A stretch of DNA of 64,000 nt from an uncultured Clostridia bacterium (GTDB lineage: Bacteria > Bacillota_A > Clostridia > TANB77 > CAG-508). The translations under genes and the position numbers were made by a program. The notes below the pieces were generated by a model that saw only the letters and a program-made list of their open reading frames with translations, was not told the origin of the DNA and ran no database searches. The stretch spans positions 62,001 through 126,000 of the forward strand of contig CANQEA010000001.1 of the NCBI GenBank assembly GCA_947594095.1, in the 5' to 3' direction. This document shows positions 1 through 7,943 of this stretch, one piece after another (position 1 is the first letter of the stretch; each line of letters opens with the position of its first letter).

Positions 1-1
1 T

Positions 2-70
2 TTAAACAACATTATAAATAACCTACAAAAATTAGGAATTATAAATAAATATCTAAAACATATTGATTAA
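2..70 (+). CDS. C-terminal end of an upstream gene (partial)
   Basis: A reading frame is open from base 2 to a TAA at 68-70 and gives a 22-residue Asn/Ile/Lys-rich tail ending KHID. It is followed at once by a terminator hairpin, which is what one expects at the end of a gene. The start lies outside the window, so no function can be given. The assignment rests only on the open frame and the terminator. Confidence 0.45.
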   Translation, partial: LNNIINNLQKLGIINKYLKHID

Positions 71-79
71 GAAAATGAA

Positions 80-110
80 GGAGGGATAATAAAGTCTCTC
101 CTTTTCTTTT
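80..110 (+). terminator. intrinsic terminator
   Basis: GGAGGGA pairs with TCTCTCC (one G.U) around a short AT loop and is followed by a T-rich run. It separates the partial upstream gene from the promoter at 111. Confidence 0.65.
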
Positions 111-130
111 GCTAAATTATATGAGATATT
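111..130 (+). promoter_or_regulatory. phage-type (probably late) promoter, lysis cluster
   Basis: The 20-mer GCTAAATTATATGAGATATT sits between a terminator and the first lysis-cluster gene. Near-identical copies occur at 11186, 21782, 24471 and 25023, always directly upstream of a gene and usually downstream of a terminator. It lacks a TTGACA-like -35 element. I infer a phage-specific promoter read by a modified or phage sigma factor. Confidence 0.7.
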
Positions 131-165
131 ATAACGTTTTTTTCATACTTTCCTGGAGGTGAGAA

Positions 166-759
166 ATGAAAGTATTTAAGAATATATTATTTTACATAGC
201 TTCATTCACATGGGGTATAGTAATGAGTCTTGTAGGGCTCCTTATAATTCTTACGCTCATGGCAGCTGGATATAAAGTAAAAACATTTAATGGTAGATTA
301 TATATAGAAATAGGTAAAAATTGGGGTGGATGCGAATTTGGTTGCGTATTCCTTTGTAGTGAAGGTTCTTCATTATCTCTAAAGCAACATGAATGTGGTC
401 ATGGAATACAAAATATTATTCTTGGGCCTTTTATTATTTTTCTAGTTTCAATTCCTAGCATGGTTAGATATTGGTTAAGGGAAACAAGTAAGAAATGGCA
501 ATTTGCTATAATGACTTGTACTATTATGTTATTAGCTAGTTTATTATTCTTAGTACCAGGATTAATTACTGGATTATTATGGTTAGAGATTTTAGGTGGA
601 ATATTTACAGGTTATACTGTTATGTTCTCACTTTGGCTATTAACGACAGAAACTCCTTTGTACTATATTTCTGGATGCTATCCAGACTATGATGATGTTT
701 GGTTTGAAGGAACTGCATCAAGATGGGGTGCAAAGTTATTCCCTGAGGATGTAAAATGA
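166..759 (+). CDS. membrane protein with HExxH-like motif
   Basis: This 197-residue protein has a hydrophobic N-terminal segment (about residues 7-35) and further membrane segments at about 90-103 and 115-160. Between them lies QHECGHGIQ (about residue 75), an H-E-x-x-H arrangement like that of zinc metallopeptidases. The C-terminus holds WFEGTASRWG, which may supply another ligand or a conserved face. The start follows a good GGAGG at 155-159. It overlaps the papain-like gene by ATGA, so the two are translationally coupled. A membrane-embedded metalloprotease is an inference from the motif; the family is not otherwise recognised. Confidence 0.6.
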   Translation: MKVFKNILFYIASFTWGIVMSLVGLLIILTLMAAGYKVKTFNGRLYIEIGKNWGGCEFGCVFLCSEGSSLSLKQHECGHGIQNIILGPFIIFLVSIPSMVRYWLRETSKKWQFAIMTCTIMLLASLLFLVPGLITGLLWLEILGGIFTGYTVMFSLWLLTTETPLYYISGCYPDYDDVWFEGTASRWGAKLFPEDVK

Positions 760-1601
760 ACGAAGAAAAAAATAATTTAAGAAAAGCAAAGGGTTGTATT
801 CCTTCCCCTGAAGATACTAGAGATTATAATTTAGAAACAGTAAAAGCTGCAATACGAGCTGGAAGTAAAAAAGAAGAATTGCCAGAGGAATATGTTACAC
901 CAGGCAATGTTGATATATTAGATCAGGGTTGTTATCCCACTTGTGTAGCTCATTCATTGGCTTCTCTAATGGCTAGGTGTGAATGTAAGCTTGGCGTTGA
1001 AAAACCTACAAACTTCTCACGCGGTTTTATTTATGCAAATAGAAGAGATGATCAGTCTCAAGAAGAAGGAATGGTTGTAAGAGAGGCATTAAAGCAACTT
1101 AACCATGATGGGGATTGTCTATATGATGATTTCCCTTATAATAATTATTATCCAAATCTAAAAGCCAAGCTTGAAAAATATAAGGGAGAGCTATTAGAAA
1201 AAGCATCACCTTATCCTATTGCTTATTATTTTAGATGTACTACAGATGAAGAAGTAAAACAAGCAATTTATAATTATGGTGCAGCTATAATATCAATTCC
1301 AACCTGGCCAAGTTTTGGAGATGGCCCTTATGTACATTTACCATACTCAAATGAATTAATAGATGGATACCATGCAATGTGCTGTATTGGTTGGACTAAA
1401 ACGCATTGGGTGGTACAAAACAGCTGGGGTAAAGAATTTGGAGAAAATGGAATTTGTTATATTCCTTATAATTACCCTATAGAAGAATGGTGGGGTGTGG
1501 TTATAAACGAATCAGCACCTAATTATAAAGTACCAAACAATTTTATAAAATTTTTAAATAAAATAAAATGGTTTTTTAAGAGACTATTTAATATAAAATA
1601 A
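756..1601 (+). CDS. papain-like (C1 family) cysteine protease
   Basis: This 281-residue protein shows the C1 peptidase signature in order: DQGCYPTCVAHS near residues 55-66 with the catalytic Cys, DGYHAMCCIGW near 203-213 with the catalytic His, and QNSWGKEFGENG near 220-231 with the catalytic Asn. A basic, aromatic tail (KIKWFFKRLFNIK) ends the protein and may touch membrane. There is no obvious signal peptide. It is coupled by ATGA overlap to the preceding membrane protein and lies next to holin-like genes. Its substrate is unknown; roles in lysis, host-protein cleavage or virion maturation are all possible. Confidence 0.8.
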   Translation: MNEEKNNLRKAKGCIPSPEDTRDYNLETVKAAIRAGSKKEELPEEYVTPGNVDILDQGCYPTCVAHSLASLMARCECKLGVEKPTNFSRGFIYANRRDDQSQEEGMVVREALKQLNHDGDCLYDDFPYNNYYPNLKAKLEKYKGELLEKASPYPIAYYFRCTTDEEVKQAIYNYGAAIISIPTWPSFGDGPYVHLPYSNELIDGYHAMCCIGWTKTHWVVQNSWGKEFGENGICYIPYNYPIEEWWGVVINESAPNYKVPNNFIKFLNKIKWFFKRLFNIK

Positions 1602-1628
1602 AAATACAACTGAATATAGAAAAGTGAT

Positions 1629-1663
1629 CCCCTCTACATTTGTGTACTGTTGGAGGATAGGGG
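1629..1663 (+). repeat. inverted repeat CCCCT/AGGGG
   Basis: A 5-bp inverted repeat with a 25-base loop lies between the protease gene and the next gene. It may be a weak terminator or an mRNA processing structure. No U-run follows. Confidence 0.3.
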
Positions 1664-1713
1664 CTTCACCTTAACGTCTAATAATATACTATGTAGAAGG
1701 AGTGACAAGACCT

Positions 1714-2139
1714 ATGCCTATTTGGGCTCAAATTGTAGTACCCGTAATGACTGCAGTACTTACTTTAATAGCAACTACAGTGACTAATTATTTTTTAAAT
1801 GGACCAAAGAGAAGAAGAGAGCAACACGAAAAAGAAATGCAAAATCTCTCAGAAGAAATAGAAACATTAAGAAAAGACATAAATGATACTTTACAACAAC
1901 AGCGTGCATATTCAAAACAAATGGCTGAAGATATTAAATTGTTAAAAGCAGGCAATCAAGCAATGTTAAAAGAGGAATTAAAAACCCAATACCAACATTG
2001 GATAGAATTAAAATATGCGCCCATGGATGTAAAAGAAGATCTAGAACGTTTATACCAAGTATATCACTCTCTAGGGGCTAATGGAATTATGGATCATCTA
2101 AGAAAAAGTTTTATGGATCTACCCACAGATGAACCTTAA
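1714..2139 (+). CDS. single-pass membrane protein with coiled coil, lysis cluster
   Basis: I chose ATG 1714 because AGAAGGAG at 1694-1701 would overlap a GTG start at 1702. The 141-residue product begins with one membrane segment (about residues 4-25, starting MPIWAQIVVPV). A long charged, probably coiled-coil region (about 30-95) follows, and it ends in a globular tail containing YQVYHSLGANGIMD. Tails of the form YxxYHxLGxNG are common in small phage proteins coded beside holins. It is probably an accessory lysis or holin-associated protein, but no activity can be read from the sequence. Confidence 0.6.
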   Translation: MPIWAQIVVPVMTAVLTLIATTVTNYFLNGPKRRREQHEKEMQNLSEEIETLRKDINDTLQQQRAYSKQMAEDIKLLKAGNQAMLKEELKTQYQHWIELKYAPMDVKEDLERLYQVYHSLGANGIMDHLRKSFMDLPTDEP

Positions 2140-2175
2140 TATTTAGTACCCATATATTTTGGAGGTAAAAAAAAA

Positions 2176-2667
2176 ATGGAACAATTATTACAAGATTTGT
2201 TAGATATATTATCTAAACAAGGTTGGGTTATAGCACTTATTGCATTATTAAGTATAATACTTCTTGGCGTGCTTAAGTACTGTAATGTATTTAAAAAATT
2301 AGACGAAACATACAGACACATATTATATTTATTAATATCAGTAGGCGCTTCAATTATCGGTACAGTTATTGATCTTGCATGTATTCATAAATTAAATATA
2401 GAAACTGTATTATCAATCTCTGCAGTTATGTTTATGCTTAATCAAACTGCTTATGCAGTATATGCAGCTACACCATTAAAGGAATTAGTACAGAAGCTCC
2501 TGGATGCAATTAAAAAGCTCATAGATAGTAAGGTGTCTTCTATGAAGGCTAAGAGTGCAGCTAAAAAAGCTGCAAAGTTAGCTTCTATTCAGGGTATAGA
2601 AATTACATCTTTAGGCAGTGAAGCCAAGGTAGCAGTAGAACCTGTAGATAAAGATAAAAAAGAGTAA
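2176..2667 (+). CDS. holin-like membrane protein
   Basis: This 163-residue protein has an amphipathic N-terminus and about three hydrophobic segments: residues 17-34, 48-66 and 75-97. A long Lys/Ala-rich helix (about 105-150, with KAKSAAKKAAKLAS) and an acidic tail follow. Size, topology and position after the protease and coiled-coil membrane gene fit a phage holin. The start has GGAGG at 2161-2165 followed by an A-rich spacer. A terminator follows directly. No endolysin is recognisable beside it in this window. Confidence 0.55.
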   Translation: MEQLLQDLLDILSKQGWVIALIALLSIILLGVLKYCNVFKKLDETYRHILYLLISVGASIIGTVIDLACIHKLNIETVLSISAVMFMLNQTAYAVYAATPLKELVQKLLDAIKKLIDSKVSSMKAKSAAKKAAKLASIQGIEITSLGSEAKVAVEPVDKDKKE

Positions 2668-2672
2668 GAGTA

Positions 2673-2699
2673 GAGAGGTGAAATTATCACCTCTCTTTT
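2673..2699 (+). terminator. intrinsic terminator
   Basis: GAGAGGTGA and TCACCTCTC form a perfect 9-bp stem with a 5-base loop, followed by TTTT. It closes the lysis cluster. Confidence 0.8.
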
Positions 2700-2711
2700 G
2701 GGGTTATAAAT

Positions 2712-4718
2712 ATGGCAATTCCAGAAGCTGGGTGGCATTCATTTTTACCTGAAATAAGAGTAGGATTCCACTGTAGTAGAAAAAAATTTAATAAATTTTC
2801 TCTAAGCTATTTCGGGCAATCAGATGCTGGCCAGTGGGGAGAGGGAATTTATTTTTCAGATAAAGAAGAAATTGCTTCTCAATGGGGTAATTATCTTTAT
2901 CGTTGTAATCTCCATTTTTATTCTCCCTTTATTATTGAAAGTGGAGATATGGATAAGCTAAATGATTTTCTTGATCTCGGTGCTACGACTAAAGAGTGTA
3001 CAGATAGATTAAAAGAACTAGGTTATGATAGTATCATATCTGAAGGTGAAACCTGGTACGTAGATGGAAAAACCATAGAAGGGAATCAATATGTAATATT
3101 TGATCCTGAAAATATAGATATACTTGATGTTACAGATTTGGATGGGGATAAAAAGATGAATGAAGCGTTTGAAACTCATAATAAATTAAATCCTAGACTA
3201 TTTAATAATAGTACAAAAAAGATGAGAGGGGAAGTAAGAGAAAGACTTATCGAAATTGCTGATAAGTTTGTAGATAGTCTCAAAGAAGATGGTGTGCCTC
3301 TTAAGGTGTACGACTATTGGGTATTAGGTTCAAACGCCGCTTATAACTACACTCCAAAAAGTGATATTGATACTCATATAATTGTTAATATGGAAGATGT
3401 TGATGTAGCACCTGAAGTATTAACTATATTATATAATTATGCCAAATCCAAATTTAATGATGATTATGATATTACTATTAGAGGACAAGAAGTAGAATTA
3501 TATATAGAAGATATAAATACTTCTGCTATTTCTAACGGTGTTTATTCTCTTAAGAGAGATATGTGGATTAAAGAACCCGAGCCCATGGAAGAATCTTCAA
3601 TCGATATTACAGATGAAGATGAATATAAAGAATGGGAGTTAAGATTTAATAATACAATCGAATCTGGGGATATAGAAAAACTACAATCCTTTGTAGATGA
3701 TATTTATATTCTTAGAAAAGATAGCCTTGCAAAAGATGGTGAATTTGGTTTAGGTAATCTTATTTTTAAGGAAATGAGAAATCAGGATAAACTCCAACAG
3801 ATTAAAGATAAGATAAAAGAATTAGAATCTAAAGAATTAACTCTTGAGGCATTAAAAGAAGCTGCAGATACAGAAGATTATTATAGATTCACCATTAAGG
3901 ATGAAGGAAATCAGGACATGGGTGGCTTCTTCATGGCTTTAAATAATATACTTGGGGATGCATATGACTATGAGGAAGGCAGCGATTTTGCAAGCCTAGA
4001 TGCCGATATGTATGAACTTGAGCTGGACACACCAATACCCCCTGAATCTAAAATTACAGATGATACTACATTTGCATATAAGAAATCTTTTATAGACAGT
4101 CATAAAAAAGAATTCAACAATATAAGAAAAGATTTAAGAAAACTGGGATATAAATTAATATCAACCAAACTTAAAAGACCGAGTAATGTTATATATGAAG
4201 ATGATGTTCAAATAGCTTATATTCTTGATATGAAAGAAAAACTATCAGAATCTGAAAAATTACCAGAAGCTGTAGAAAGAACAGTTTATAATGCTTGGCA
4301 TGCCTGGCCCCAATATAAGCAAAAATATGGTAGAGTGGATTCATTCTTTGAATTACAACACAATTTCCATCTTACAAACGATGAAGTTAAATGGATTCTT
4401 GGTAGGTGCCTTGAAAAGGGCCTAATAGATGATTATACAAAAGATTATGTAATTGATTATCTCAAATTAAATGAAAGTCTTTCAAAACCTAAAAAGCCTT
4501 CCAACAACGCCATTAAATATAAAAATTTCTCAATTGATTCCTTAACATTAAATGAAAGTAATAGTAAATCAAAGACTACTAAATATTTTATTCTTAATGA
4601 AAATGGAATTATGGTAGGAAATAAAACAAGAGAGAAGATAGAAGAAGAACTTGGTATTAAAAGTAATTCTGTAGAAAACTGTAAGAAAATTATTGATCGC
4701 ATTATTAAGAGTAGGTAA
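2712..4718 (+). CDS. ADP-ribosyltransferase-like / nucleotidyltransferase fusion protein
   Basis: This is a 668-residue multidomain protein. Residues 1-140 look like an ADP-ribosyltransferase fold: GFHCSRKKFNKF, then GEGIYFSDKEE, then GYDSII and YVIFDPENI, the usual order in PARP/ART-like domains of phage polyvalent proteins. Residues 165-290 contain VLGSNAAYNYTPKSDIDTHI, a DNA polymerase beta-type nucleotidyltransferase G-S...D-x-D motif. The C-terminal third has LxE tracts (KLSESEKLPEA, KLNESLS, TLNESNS) that could be prohead protease sites. By analogy with T4 Alt it could be packaged and injected, which is inference. A start after a GGGG-type site at 2699-2704 is accepted. The following gene starts within a few bases of its stop. 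Confidence 0.65.
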   Translation: MAIPEAGWHSFLPEIRVGFHCSRKKFNKFSLSYFGQSDAGQWGEGIYFSDKEEIASQWGNYLYRCNLHFYSPFIIESGDMDKLNDFLDLGATTKECTDRLKELGYDSIISEGETWYVDGKTIEGNQYVIFDPENIDILDVTDLDGDKKMNEAFETHNKLNPRLFNNSTKKMRGEVRERLIEIADKFVDSLKEDGVPLKVYDYWVLGSNAAYNYTPKSDIDTHIIVNMEDVDVAPEVLTILYNYAKSKFNDDYDITIRGQEVELYIEDINTSAISNGVYSLKRDMWIKEPEPMEESSIDITDEDEYKEWELRFNNTIESGDIEKLQSFVDDIYILRKDSLAKDGEFGLGNLIFKEMRNQDKLQQIKDKIKELESKELTLEALKEAADTEDYYRFTIKDEGNQDMGGFFMALNNILGDAYDYEEGSDFASLDADMYELELDTPIPPESKITDDTTFAYKKSFIDSHKKEFNNIRKDLRKLGYKLISTKLKRPSNVIYEDDVQIAYILDMKEKLSESEKLPEAVERTVYNAWHAWPQYKQKYGRVDSFFELQHNFHLTNDEVKWILGRCLEKGLIDDYTKDYVIDYLKLNESLSKPKKPSNNAIKYKNFSIDSLTLNESNSKSKTTKYFILNENGIMVGNKTREKIEEELGIKSNSVENCKKIIDRIIKSR

Positions 4719-4738
4719 AAATGTCAGGAGAAATCACT

Positions 4739-5854
4739 ATGCGTGAAAACTATCTAAGTATGGAAAATTTAATAGATGAAGCAATTGATAGAGGCGTACA
4801 GCCTTATGATCTCTTCAAACCTGCAGATGCTACAATGAATGCTAGTGATTTCTTTAAAAATATAGTAGCGGGTAAAGATAAATCTTATCAAGATAGTCCG
4901 GAACAACGAATATTAAAAAATGCAGAAAATAATCCTTTTTATCAAGTACTTATAAGCTATTTAGATTCTTTAGGAACAGGTAGAAGGAATTATCCAAAAT
5001 TAGAACCAGCACTTATAAAGAGAGATAAATGGTCCGGTAAATATGTTCCAGTAGATGGTAGGCACAGAGCAAAATTTTGTGAGTTATTAAATATAGATTT
5101 ACCTGTTAACATCCTTAAAGATGTAAAAATGGAATCCGTACTTGAGGATTATAAAAATTCTAAAGATGTTTTTGACACCAACCACATAAATATTCCTTTC
5201 TATGATGAACTGTTAAAATCACAAGCAGCCAGAAATAGAGAAAATAGAAATGTAAAAATTGTACAAATGTCTCCTAGAGAATATTTTAGAGGGTGCGCAG
5301 AAGTATTCAATTCCACTTTTGATAAACAGATTAGACAAATAAAAGAAGATAAAGAAACTCTAGAATATATTCAATCCGAACTAGATAAAGGTCATAAACT
5401 TCCCCTTACATGGTTAGATTATGGTGCTGAAAGATCTCAAGATGGTAGGCATAGAATGTATGTTGTGGGTAATGCTTTTGGCTGGGATGAAAAATATCCT
5501 GTAGCTATTTTTACTACTGCAGATGAGCAAGAGGCTGAGAGAAGAAAAAAAGAAAAAGAAGATGGAAGAATTATTAAATATTTCCACTGGATAGAAGATA
5601 AGCTTTTCGGTTATTCTTATAGAGATTTAGATGAACTAAAGGGAGAAGTGGAATATTTAATTAGTGATTATTTAGATGATAAGCCAGCGGTGGAAGTTGA
5701 GCAACAGGGTAACCAACTATTAATTACAGTTAATGGTGTAGCGTTTACTTACAATATGAATGATTTTGATTGGGAAGAAGAAGGGAAATCAATATTTGAT
5801 GATGATGAAACATTTGAATTAGATGATTTCGATTATGATGATTTAGAGGTGTAA
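4739..5854 (+). CDS. protein with two DGRHR (ParB/sulfiredoxin-like) motifs
   Basis: I prefer ATG 4739, which has AGGAG 8 bases upstream; an in-frame ATG at 4721 has a weaker site. The roughly 371-residue protein contains PVDGRHRAKFCELL in its first third and SQDGRHRMYVVGNAF in its second half. Each resembles the nucleotide-binding core of ParB/Srx-fold domains (G-R-H-R). The C-terminus is very acidic (WEEEGKSIFDDDE and DDFDYDDL). It follows the ART/NTase gene and precedes terminase. A DNA- or nucleotide-binding role is likely but the substrate is unknown. Two Srx-like cores in one chain suggest internal duplication. Confidence 0.55.
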   Translation: MRENYLSMENLIDEAIDRGVQPYDLFKPADATMNASDFFKNIVAGKDKSYQDSPEQRILKNAENNPFYQVLISYLDSLGTGRRNYPKLEPALIKRDKWSGKYVPVDGRHRAKFCELLNIDLPVNILKDVKMESVLEDYKNSKDVFDTNHINIPFYDELLKSQAARNRENRNVKIVQMSPREYFRGCAEVFNSTFDKQIRQIKEDKETLEYIQSELDKGHKLPLTWLDYGAERSQDGRHRMYVVGNAFGWDEKYPVAIFTTADEQEAERRKKEKEDGRIIKYFHWIEDKLFGYSYRDLDELKGEVEYLISDYLDDKPAVEVEQQGNQLLITVNGVAFTYNMNDFDWEEEGKSIFDDDETFELDDFDYDDLEV

Positions 5855-5877
5855 ATAAATAGACAAAGGAGTAGCTT

Positions 5878-7929
5878 ATGGCTAACCAACAAACAACTGA
5901 ACAACTATTGGCTACTCTTACACCACAAGAAAGAGAGATAGCCTTAAAAGCATTGTCAGAAATATCCAAGGGTAAAAATAAAATACTTGAAGATCTTAAA
6001 TATGCTGATTATGAAGAAATTCCTGTAGATATTGAGACATTTGTAGATGATAATAATTACCTGGGTAATGCATGGCACGATAATGAAGGTAAAACAAAAC
6101 TTTATCCATATTGGAGACAGGAATTACATAAAATTTTTCCCAATAATCTTGATACTGCGTATAATAATGCTATTTTTAGTGGGTCAAGAGGTAGAGGTAA
6201 AAGTGAAATTGCAGTGCTGGTTGCCAGTTATTTATTATATAGAGTACTATGCTTAAAAGACCCTATAGGATTCTTTCGCTTAAAACCAACAGAAAAAATA
6301 GTATTTGCTTTTATGAATATTAAATTAGCATTAGCGGAAGAAATAGGTATAAGTAAATTTCAAAATACTTTACAATCAAGCCCATGGTTTTTATCCCATG
6401 GAGAACTCGAAGGCAGAGCTAAAAAAGTATGGGTACCTAAAAAATATAATGGACAGGAAGTTATAGACATAAAGATAGGTTCACAAGCTGATGACTTGAT
6501 AGGTTTACCTATATATTTTGCCTTTTTTGATGAGATTTCATTTATTCGCAATCAAGATATAGATAAACAAAAAGCAAAAGCTAATGATATGATAGATACT
6601 GCCATTGGTGGTATGAAAACAAGATTTGTATATCAAGGAAAAAACCCAACACTTCTTTTATTAGCATCATCAAAAAGAAGTGAGAAATCATTCCTTGAAG
6701 AGCATATGAAGAAAAAGCTTAAATCAGAAAAACAAAATGTTTATATTTCTGATGGTCCTGTTTGGGAAACAAAACCTGAAGGTACTTATACAAAACCGCC
6801 TTTTTATGTTGCTCTTGGTAATAAGTTTCTACAGTCATTAGTTATTCCTGATAATGAAGATCCCCATTCATATATAAATAAAGGTTACAAAATTATAAAA
6901 GTACCTGGGGATTTTAAAGTAGATTTTATAGATGATATTGATAGAGCTTTATGTGACTTTGCAGGCATATCATCTAATGAAATTTCAAAATATATTTCAG
7001 GCGCTGCTTGGAGAGATACTCAAAATTCAAATATACGCAATCCTTTTGAAAGTGATATATTAGAAATAGGGAATGCAAGTGATGATGATAGACAATATTC
7101 TGATTATTTTCATATAGAATATGTTGATAAAAACCTAATGAACAGGCCCTTGTATATACACATGGATATGTCTGTATCTGGAGATATGACTGGTATTGCA
7201 GGCGTATGGATTAAAAGCAAATATGTTCATTCGGGAGAAAGAAAAAATTCCGATGAACTTAATTTTAGATTAGCTTTTTCAGTTTCAATAAGAGCTCCCA
7301 AGGGTTACCAGATATCATTTGATAAAAATAGAAAATTTATATATTGGCTTAAAAGTAAAGGATTCAATATAAAAGGAGTATCAACAGATACTTTCCAATC
7401 TGTAGATACTGGCCAATCTTTAACAGCTAAAGGTTATAAATATAAAGTAATATCTGTCGATAGAGTAGATCCTCAAAGTCATATTTGCTTACCTTATCAG
7501 TATTTTAGAAGTTGTATTTATGAAAAAAGAATTGAAACTTACGAATCCGAAACATTAACTTCAGAAATAATTGATTTGGAAAGAAATTTCAATACTGGTA
7601 AAATAGACCACCCTGATGGCGGTCGAAAAGACGTTGCCGATGCAGTATGTGGAGCAACATTTAATGCTTCCCAAGATGCAGAGCAGTTTGCTTTTGATTT
7701 TGGTGAAACCCTAGAAGATCTAGTAAATGTAAGTACAGCTAATAATGAAGCTGAAACTAAAAAACAAATAAATATAGATTTTGAACAAGCATTACAAGAA
7801 ATGTTTACTCCAAACTCTATTAAAAAAGAAAGACAAAAAGCAAGTGAGGAAGGATTTATAGATTTTGGTAATGGTCCTTCAACTCCCTATATTGGTCCTT
7901 CAGTATCTGATGGAATATTAATTTGGTGA
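5878..7929 (+). CDS. terL: terminase large subunit
   Basis: This 683-residue protein is the DNA-packaging motor ATPase and nuclease. The Walker A-like GSRGRGKSE lies near residues 101-109 and the Walker B FFDEIS near 215-220. The nuclease domain begins near 425 with HMDMSVSGDMTG (first metal Asp). It ends with HPDGGRKDVADAVCG near 577-591, the usual last acidic cluster of RNase H-fold terminase nucleases. The length fits myovirus TerL proteins. GGAG precedes ATG 5878, and the portal gene follows after 14 bases. No small terminase subunit is recognisable in the window. Confidence 0.92.
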   Translation: MANQQTTEQLLATLTPQEREIALKALSEISKGKNKILEDLKYADYEEIPVDIETFVDDNNYLGNAWHDNEGKTKLYPYWRQELHKIFPNNLDTAYNNAIFSGSRGRGKSEIAVLVASYLLYRVLCLKDPIGFFRLKPTEKIVFAFMNIKLALAEEIGISKFQNTLQSSPWFLSHGELEGRAKKVWVPKKYNGQEVIDIKIGSQADDLIGLPIYFAFFDEISFIRNQDIDKQKAKANDMIDTAIGGMKTRFVYQGKNPTLLLLASSKRSEKSFLEEHMKKKLKSEKQNVYISDGPVWETKPEGTYTKPPFYVALGNKFLQSLVIPDNEDPHSYINKGYKIIKVPGDFKVDFIDDIDRALCDFAGISSNEISKYISGAAWRDTQNSNIRNPFESDILEIGNASDDDRQYSDYFHIEYVDKNLMNRPLYIHMDMSVSGDMTGIAGVWIKSKYVHSGERKNSDELNFRLAFSVSIRAPKGYQISFDKNRKFIYWLKSKGFNIKGVSTDTFQSVDTGQSLTAKGYKYKVISVDRVDPQSHICLPYQYFRSCIYEKRIETYESETLTSEIIDLERNFNTGKIDHPDGGRKDVADAVCGATFNASQDAEQFAFDFGETLEDLVNVSTANNEAETKKQINIDFEQALQEMFTPNSIKKERQKASEEGFIDFGNGPSTPYIGPSVSDGILIW

Positions 7930-7943
7930 GGAGAAATAAATAA

